In this document: one piece after another, positions 60,601-64,000 of the stretch
Layout: every line of letters begins with the position of its first letter
Position numbering within the stretch: position 1 is the stretch's first letter
Origin: Notospermus geniculatus
Lineage: Eukaryota; Nemertea; Pilidiophora; Heteronemertea; Lineidae
DNA: 64,000 nt
Assembly (NCBI GenBank): GCA_002633025.1
Contig: NMRB01001777.1
Coordinates: forward strand, 79,749 to 143,748
Direction of reading: 5' to 3'
The notes under the pieces: model-generated
What the model was told of the DNA's origin: nothing
What the model saw: only the letters and a program-made list of their open reading frames with translations
Databases searched by the model: none
Position numbers and translations under genes: made by a program

Positions 60601-61511
60601 AGACTTTTTAAAGCAGACATACAAAAAGTTGAGATTGTTCATGAAGTCACATTTTGGCATTATTGATACAATGATGTTCTACAAAATTAGATTACAATAA
60701 TAAATGTAAGAAAGTTGCAGGTCAGTCATGTCAGTCAATGGCAAAAAATATTTCAATTTTTGCAACTGATCTGAGGCAGCAAACTAAATTTTAGCGCACT
60801 CAAATGTTAGAAGGCAAAATTGGAAATTAACAGATTCAAATATGTATTAACACTTGTCAAAGTTAGTCAGGGTTGGACCTACCATTACTTTTTTTAGCCA
60901 AAGTAAAGAAAATCCCTATTGAACACACTATTGAACAATAGGGATTTTCTTTACTCTGGCTAAAAAAAGTATTGGTAGGTCCAACCCTGTTAGTAGTAAC
61001 ATGTATTAAGATATTAGACATTAATCTCAATTTAAGACATGCAAAATGCTGTGTAGTGTAGCCTCATCCTTCTATTCTAGTTCTAGGCCCTATGTACAAT
61101 GTGTCATAAGATGCTGCCCTCATCAAAGCTTATACGGTACCGCTTATATCAGATCATTTAAAGTAGCCTTTACCAAATTAGAAAATATGCTAAGCCAAAG
61201 ATTTTAACCCATGTATCTGGCTGTATCTTACCATATATGTCTGTCTCTCTGCCCTGGTCGCCAAACCCAGAATTTAGAAGTTTGTAGCCGTAGAACAAAC
61301 CAAAATGTATCTCTCCTTTGAATTTATTCGGGTCATAATTAAATCCAGACTTATCCTGCACAGACTTTATAACCTGTTCTGAGACCTGACGAATTGGTCT
61401 TGATTCGACCCAAAAGTTTGTGGCCAAAGCTGCACCCACCAGTGCAACTGCCAGTGCAGAAAATACACCAGTCAAACCAAGGCACATTTTCTTTTTCTTG
61501 GTTTCCAACAT
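51374..61511 (-). CDS. CLRN-like: clarin-like four-pass membrane protein gene, four coding exons
   Basis: Clarins are small tetraspan proteins of sensory-cell and other plasma membranes (clarin-1 is the Usher 3A protein). Coding exons are 61511-61232, 58130-57897, 53625-53443 and 51642-51374. All internal junctions are phase 1 and join in frame to about 321 residues. Membrane segments lie near residues 9-31, 185-210, 222-249 and 275-296. The first extracellular loop carries HFGLFYGYK near residue 72 and NxS/T sites at N132 and N141. GTKPIETLTGAMGLYVWNAF and YSFWFMVVPTGCYFLNIIII match clarin transmembrane blocks 3 and 4. Vertebrate clarins are about 230 residues; the extra length is mainly in the first loop. 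The start is chosen just before a lysine-rich leader preceding segment 1; an in-frame Met 17 codons upstream is possible. Confidence 0.87.
51709..51956 (-). mobile_element. tRNA-derived SINE, family 1, most complete copy
   Basis: Minus strand: GAGGCTTGATAGCCCAATGG (A-box), CAAGCGGCAGGTC, then GGTTCGAATCCCGGG (B-box), body, and GCATTATTATTGGCCCTGG at the far end. It lies in the last clarin-like intron, 67 bases from the exon 4 acceptor. Confidence 0.92.
51957..52350. other. unassigned intronic stretch with a perfect short hairpin
   Basis: AAAGCTCTCGACAG-ATCACCGA-CTGTCGAGAGCTTT at 52007-52043 is a 14-bp perfect stem. Confidence 0.7.
52351..52499. mobile_element. CCAGCAAAAG fold-back family, copy 5, left end lost
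   Basis: TGATCATCAGACTGAACC to CTTTTGCTGGAGCGGTTCAC. Confidence 0.85.
52500..52680. mobile_element. GGCGGTCTAGGAAAACCCG family, copy 5
   Basis: GAGGTAGTTTAGGAAAACCC to GGGTTTTCTTAGACTGCC. It touches the preceding element. Confidence 0.88.
52681..53147. other. unassigned intronic stretch with long imperfect palindrome
   Basis: TCATGTGTGAAAAATGTG at 52808 faces ACATTTTTCACACATGA at 52940; CCGAACAAAACACATGGG lies between. Confidence 0.6.
53148..53395. mobile_element. GGCGGAAGTGCGCAGATC MITE, copy 5
   Basis: GATAGAGGAATCTCGAATTTGC to GTCAATTTGAGAACGGTCC. It ends 48 bases from clarin-like exon 3. Confidence 0.9.
53443..53625 (-). CDS. CLRN-like: clarin-like exon 3 (second membrane segment)
   Basis: Acceptor tttccacag and donor gtaagt bound 183 bases. 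It reads PTMARNGLFDFGLWVATIVF, AAFSIAWGLVCIAFVLLNLG and TKPIETLTGAMGLYVWNAFA. The block P-I-E-T-L-T-G-A-M-G-L-Y-V-W-N is the conserved clarin turn into membrane segment 3. An in-frame continuation to a stop is intron read-through. Confidence 0.9.
53850..54135. mobile_element. GGATCC-family element, copy 3
   Basis: CCAGGCGCGGATCCAAGGGGC to CCCTGGATCCGGCCCTG. Contains several C-runs and TTTTCTGGGCGAGAACCCCC. Confidence 0.82.
54136..54717. other. unassigned intronic stretch
   Basis: GGGTTCAATCCCCACTGG near 54219 may be a SINE B-box remnant. Confidence 0.4.
54718..55075. mobile_element. GTGAGCCGC fold-back, copy 2, with nested MITE
   Basis: TGTGACCCTTCACAGCAAAACC to GGTTTTGCTGTGGCGGGTCACA. Split by the element 54758-54909; TTA appears on each side of it. 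The nested ends are AGGCGGTGACAGACTGGCGCG and CGCGCAAGTCTGTAACCGGC. Confidence 0.85.
55233..55358. mobile_element. fold-back MITE (GGGTCGTATTCATAAAGCGG ends)
   Basis: GGGTCGTATTCATAAAGCGGTTC and its exact inverse; inner GAACCGTCTTAGGCC/GGCCTAAGACGGTTC. TAT flanks both sides. Confidence 0.93.
55359..56202. other. unassigned intronic stretch
   Basis: Short frames on both strands (55698-55892, 56106-56194) with no recognised motif. Confidence 0.45.
56203..56457 (+). mobile_element. tRNA-derived SINE, second family, complete copy
   Basis: GGAGCCAAGGTGGTGTAGTGG (A-box), CCCGGGTTCGAATCCC (B-box), then GTGAGACTTTGGGCAAGTCTC and a (TTG)n end. Plus orientation, antisense to the clarin-like gene. Confidence 0.9.
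56458..57013. other. unassigned intronic stretch
   Basis: Nothing recognised. Confidence 0.5.
57014..57182. mobile_element. GGACTATAAGGCGCA-type element, copy 2
   Basis: TACCATATTTCTCGGCC to GGCCGAGAAATATGGTA, with GGTGCGCCTTGTAGAACG and GGTGCGCCTTTTATC inside. Confidence 0.88.
57183..57558. repeat. intronic stretch sharing a segment with 37.4 kb
   Basis: TTTCCAGAAAACTTTCTAGG and ATCGTTTCAGACCAGTTGAG at 57375-57440 match the intron H-I repeat near 37378-37450. Confidence 0.6.
57559..57894. mobile_element. CAGTGTTTCCGCCCGG element abutting clarin-like exon 2
   Basis: CAGGGATTCCGCCAGGATTG at the left faces CGGGCGGAAACACTG at the right. Contains AAAAAATTTTTTTTG tracts and a GGGGGATATCCCCTCC palindrome. 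Confidence 0.7.
57897..58130 (-). CDS. CLRN-like: clarin-like exon 2 (extended extracellular loop)
   Basis: Acceptor cgttcag; the first two bases complete a Val codon, then TCATEHNKCGYSLGDDERRR, LKDVRDRVAEIISLGARNGT and NST. It holds two cysteines (C96, C103) and both glycosylation motifs. The 3' border is uncertain: donor GTCAGT (exon to 57897) scores best by eye, while GTGTTT (exon to 57924) gives YGIFIPTMARNG, nearer the clarin FPxLV pattern. Both are phase 1. The first donor overlaps the end of a transposon-like element. Confidence 0.75.
58131..58733. repeat. intronic stretch with the half-element shared with 34.1 kb
   Basis: AAGCATGGTTGAAGCGTGCC near 58418 and CGGTCCAGACCAAGCATGG near 58561 belong to a family also at 34060-34190, inverted. 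Confidence 0.55.
58734..59441. mobile_element. 708-bp element (CAGTAGGGAAAAAGCC ends)
   Basis: CAGTAGGGGAAAAAGCCAATATTTTGGAACG faces CGTTCCAAAATATTGGC with TTTTTCCCTACTG; the match continues with GGTACGATACC/GGTATCGTACC. TCAAT flanks both sides. No transposase frame. Confidence 0.9.
59442..59596. other. short unassigned stretch
   Basis: Nothing recognised. Confidence 0.5.
59597..59630. repeat. interstitial CCCTAA tract
   Basis: TAACCCTAACCCTAAC-TGTAACCCTAACCCTG in the first clarin-like intron. Confidence 0.85.
59631..60866. other. unassigned intronic stretch
   Basis: AT-rich, no exon or element recognised. Confidence 0.45.
60867..60988. mobile_element. perfect fold-back MITE (CAGGGTTGGACCTACC ends)
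   Basis: CAGGGTTGGACCTACCATTAC to TAGGTCCAACCCTG; arms include GTAAAGAAAATCCCTATT and its inverse. TTAGT flanks both sides. Confidence 0.93.
61232..61511 (-). CDS. CLRN-like: clarin-like exon 1 (start, first membrane segment)
   Basis: Starts MLETKKKKMCLGLTGVFSAL, followed by VALVGAALATNFWVES, the cytoplasmic lysine cluster and first membrane helix. It ends ETDIY plus G before donor gtaaga, phase 1. The upstream in-frame Met at 61562 would add FLCKVFLLRSVHSVDK, which looks like 5' UTR. Confidence 0.85.
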
Positions 61512-63064
61512 TTTGTCGACTGAATGTACAGATCTCAACAAGAATACTTTACACAGGAACACTCAAAGTGAAAGAAGTATATGTTATTGATGTATCACAC
61601 ACAAAATAAAGGACAAAATCAGACGACATCCGCAAAAATATGACATTATTCGCCTCTTGTTTTGACATCCACTGACTTGGATTTTGGCTTCTATTCTAGG
61701 CTGTTGCGTCTGATATGATTTTTGAGAGCAATTCACATTTACTAAAACGAGACCATTTTGCTAAAACTATATTGTTTAGTTAAAGATAATAAAGTATAAA
61801 AGTAAATATATTTATAATAATTGAATATTTTTTCTAAAACGAGAAATAAGTTTTAACGACTTTTCGAGGAAATTGTTTGCTACATTTTTGTTACCTTAGA
61901 TTCTAATGTCCGATAATAGTTGAAAATTTTTGGTTTAGCAAAAAACACTATAGGTTTAAACAAATATGCAATATTTCTGTATGAGTATAAATAATGAGTA
62001 GGAAAATTGGCAATTTGAACAACTTACCATCAGAAAAAGTAGGAAAATATTAAAAAATTAAAAAGGCTGTCAGAATTAGGTAAACCGAATCAAGATGGCG
62101 GCAACTCCGCAAAGTAATTTTTCCCAAATTTTCCTGATAAAATGTCGAATAGTTTACTTTCTTTGCGTTGTGCATCAACATTTATCTGTTCAATAGAAAA
62201 AGCAAATAAAAAGATATCTATTTTTCATTACTTTTCCGTGTAGAATGCATTCCACGGCTTGTATTTCTTATTTTTATCCTGCTTGTCTTCCTGTCCTGCT
62301 GCTCACGACTGTTAGAACTGGAATCCATACCGCCGCGTCCTCTATCGGCAGCTTCAAGCAAACGGGGATTTCCGGTCTAAAAATAGTACATTAACGCGGA
62401 AACTACCAAAAAATTTCCAACCTGGGAATGAGTTATTAGAACTTCCTGCGGCCTGTATTGTTTGCCTACCTGGTTAATATCAATCATAAAGAAGTGATCT
62501 GTGTAACAACGTTGAGTTATTCGCAAAAAGGTTTGTCTTACTGTTGGAAGATCGGGGAAACTACCCTCACCAAGGCCGAAATTGGCATTGTCTGAACAAA
62601 CTTGTCAATCATTCGTCACACGTTTCAGAACTCACTAATTGCTCTTGTCTGTTACATAGATTTAGGACTCCACTTTCACTACAGCTGACCAGAAACAAAG
62701 CGGACAGCTTAATTACTTCTATTAACTCATTCCCGTAATCAGTAAATATTTGACTAAAGATCCAATCATATGCAAATTAGTATGTCGTCATACGGGTCCA
62801 AGTAGCCAATCAAATCGTGGAGAATTGGACAGGCGACTGGAGAGCAAGCAGTGAAAAGACCTATTGTGTTCTAACAGTCGTGTGCTGCCGTCTGCATGCC
62901 TGGCGAAGCTATTTCCGGACAGATTGTGTGCGATTATCGGATGGCCATCGGCTGTTGATAGTTAGGCCCCCTATTCCCCTTTTCTATATCTTGACCTGTA
63001 TCACAGTCTGAAAGTCAGGGAAATCGCCCAGAAATTGACACTGCGTTTTTCAGTCACCTTTCTT
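61512..63064. other. clarin-like upstream region
   Basis: AT-rich. ATGGCGGCAACTCCGCAAAG at 62094 has a good Kozak context on the plus strand but its frame stops after 34 codons. No TATA box can be assigned confidently for the clarin-like gene. Confidence 0.4.
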
Positions 63065-63494
63065 TAGACAATTCTCAAATTGACGTAAACGACAACAAAA
63101 GGCACTAGGCCTAGGCCTACTGCCGCCACCGAAATTGCAACCACAACCTCGGTCTGAAACTGAATGACGTGATGCAGACAACCCCGCGCCGCAACAGGGA
63201 CATCAGAGTCGACCGTGTGCTGAATCCTGAATGGGGCTATCCAGGGAAAACTACACCACCAGGTGGCTCTTCTGCACTATAAGTCCTAGTGTCACTGTTT
63301 GCAACATGGCAGAGTATGGGAAACTCAATGAACAGAAAGTGGATAGTAAAACTTATAGTACAGCAGAGACCCCTATTATCGAGAGGTTGAAGTATATACT
63401 GGATAGCCCCATTGTGTCACGTCAGCTGGTTTCAGATATCGAGGTTGCGATTTTGGCAAAAGTGTGCAGATCTGCGTATTCGAGAATCGTCTAT
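63065..63494. mobile_element. GGCGGAAGTGCGCAGATC MITE, copy 6, with nested insertion
   Basis: TAGACAATTCTCAAATTGACG to GTATTCGAGAATCGTCTA. An insertion at about 63232-63409 with ends GGGGCTATCCAG and CTGGATAGCCCC splits it. Confidence 0.88.
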
Positions 63495-63600
63495 AGCTAG
63501 GCCGACCTACCTATCAGTAGGCCCTGAGGCCTAGGCCTACTACTGACGACTAGGCCTAGGCTACAGTAGGCTCAATATTATTATTCCTAGGTAGGCCGCC
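63495..63600. repeat. TAGGCCTAGGCCTA cluster
   Basis: The octamer-like word TAGGCCTA recurs many times in a hundred bases, in both phases; single copies are scattered through the window. Confidence 0.8.
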
Positions 63601-63904
63601 CTAGGCCTATTAACTGAGTAGTGAGTACTGTCAGCCTATTGGCTTGCTTTTTTGGGCCCAAGATTTGTGGCCTAATCATGCTAATTCTTCACTCGAGGCT
63701 TTTCAAGGATATGTCACGTTAGTAGGGTAGCCTAGAAGAGGCCAGACCCATGCTAGGCTAAGACCTATTTCTCGCATGCTAGGTTGTAGGAACAGCATCT
63801 AGTAGGCCTGTGATGAGGGACCTTATTCTCAATGCCTTATTCAAAGGCCCAGAAAGTTCTTAGATTAGAGGAGATATAAGGCAACATCATTTCACCTTCA
63901 CTTA

Positions 63905-64000
63905 AGTTATTATCTCCCCGCTTTTTGAAAAAAGTCGGGGAGATATTGTTTTACCCTCCGCCGTCAATCCGGCCGTCCGGCTGTCCGTCCGAAAGTGATA
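63905..64000 (+). mobile_element. hairpin-led element of a second type, cut by window end
   Basis: TATCTCCCCGCTTTTTGAAA with inverse GTCGGGGAGATATTG, then CCGTCAATCCGGCCGTCCGG: the same layout (stem-loop, then CG-rich GTCC repeats) as the 4.3, 6.7 and 7.9 kb elements with a different stem. Confidence 0.65.

Noticed and set aside
1-64000. CRISPR array, operon or prokaryotic gene cluster
   Set aside because: Tandem arrays have no spacers; intron structure and SINEs show a eukaryotic nuclear genome.

Overview
This is a 64 kb piece of a metazoan nuclear genome. Coding DNA sits in short exons with GT-AG introns of 0.3-16 kb, tRNA-derived SINEs and inverted-repeat transposons are everywhere, and two scaffold gaps (4839-5122 and 15183-15905) are present. 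The abundance of AGGCCTA, ACATGTA and ACCGGTA words, and of hairpin-plus-CGTC repeats, suggests a marine invertebrate, probably a deuterostome (hemichordate, echinoderm or cephalochordate). That placement is inference from base composition and recalled repeat styles, not proven here.

Two protein genes can be read with matching intron phases. (1) Plus strand, 9628-37790: an NDRG-family gene (N-myc downstream-regulated, alpha/beta-hydrolase fold). Nine exons join in frame to give about 317 residues, ending in a Ser/Thr-rich tail and a stop. The first exon or exons, about 50-60 residues with the family's N-terminal strand region, were not found; they may lie upstream, in gap 4839-5122, or be too diverged to see. 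(2) Minus strand, 61511-51374: a clarin-like four-pass membrane protein of about 321 residues in four coding exons. The two genes converge, with about 13.6 kb of repeat-rich DNA between their stop codons.

Everything else is intronic or intergenic and mostly repeats: at least four SINE groups; many short inverted-repeat (MITE-like) families, several with readable target-site duplications (TTA or TAA for PIF/Harbinger-like, about 8 bp for hAT-like, TA for mariner/pogo-like); a PIF/Harbinger transposase remnant near 3.2 kb; long fold-back elements with 14-18 bp flanking duplications; five to six minisatellite arrays; short interstitial telomere-like tracts; and hairpin-CGTC elements at 4.3, 6.7, 7.9 and 63.9 kb. 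Insertions into insertions are frequent (10.0-10.6, 18.4-19.2, 40.3-40.8, 43.1-43.5, 47.3-47.7, 54.7-55.1 and 63.1-63.5 kb), so relative ages can be read directly.

Region by region: 1-9.6 kb repeats and unassigned DNA, with no certain gene; 9.6-37.8 kb the NDRG gene with repeat-filled introns, including a 15.6 kb intron at 20.15-35.74 kb; 37.8-51.4 kb intergenic; 51.4-61.5 kb the clarin-like gene; 61.5-64 kb its upstream region plus repeats. The two genes have no known joint pathway; their adjacency is reported only as position.
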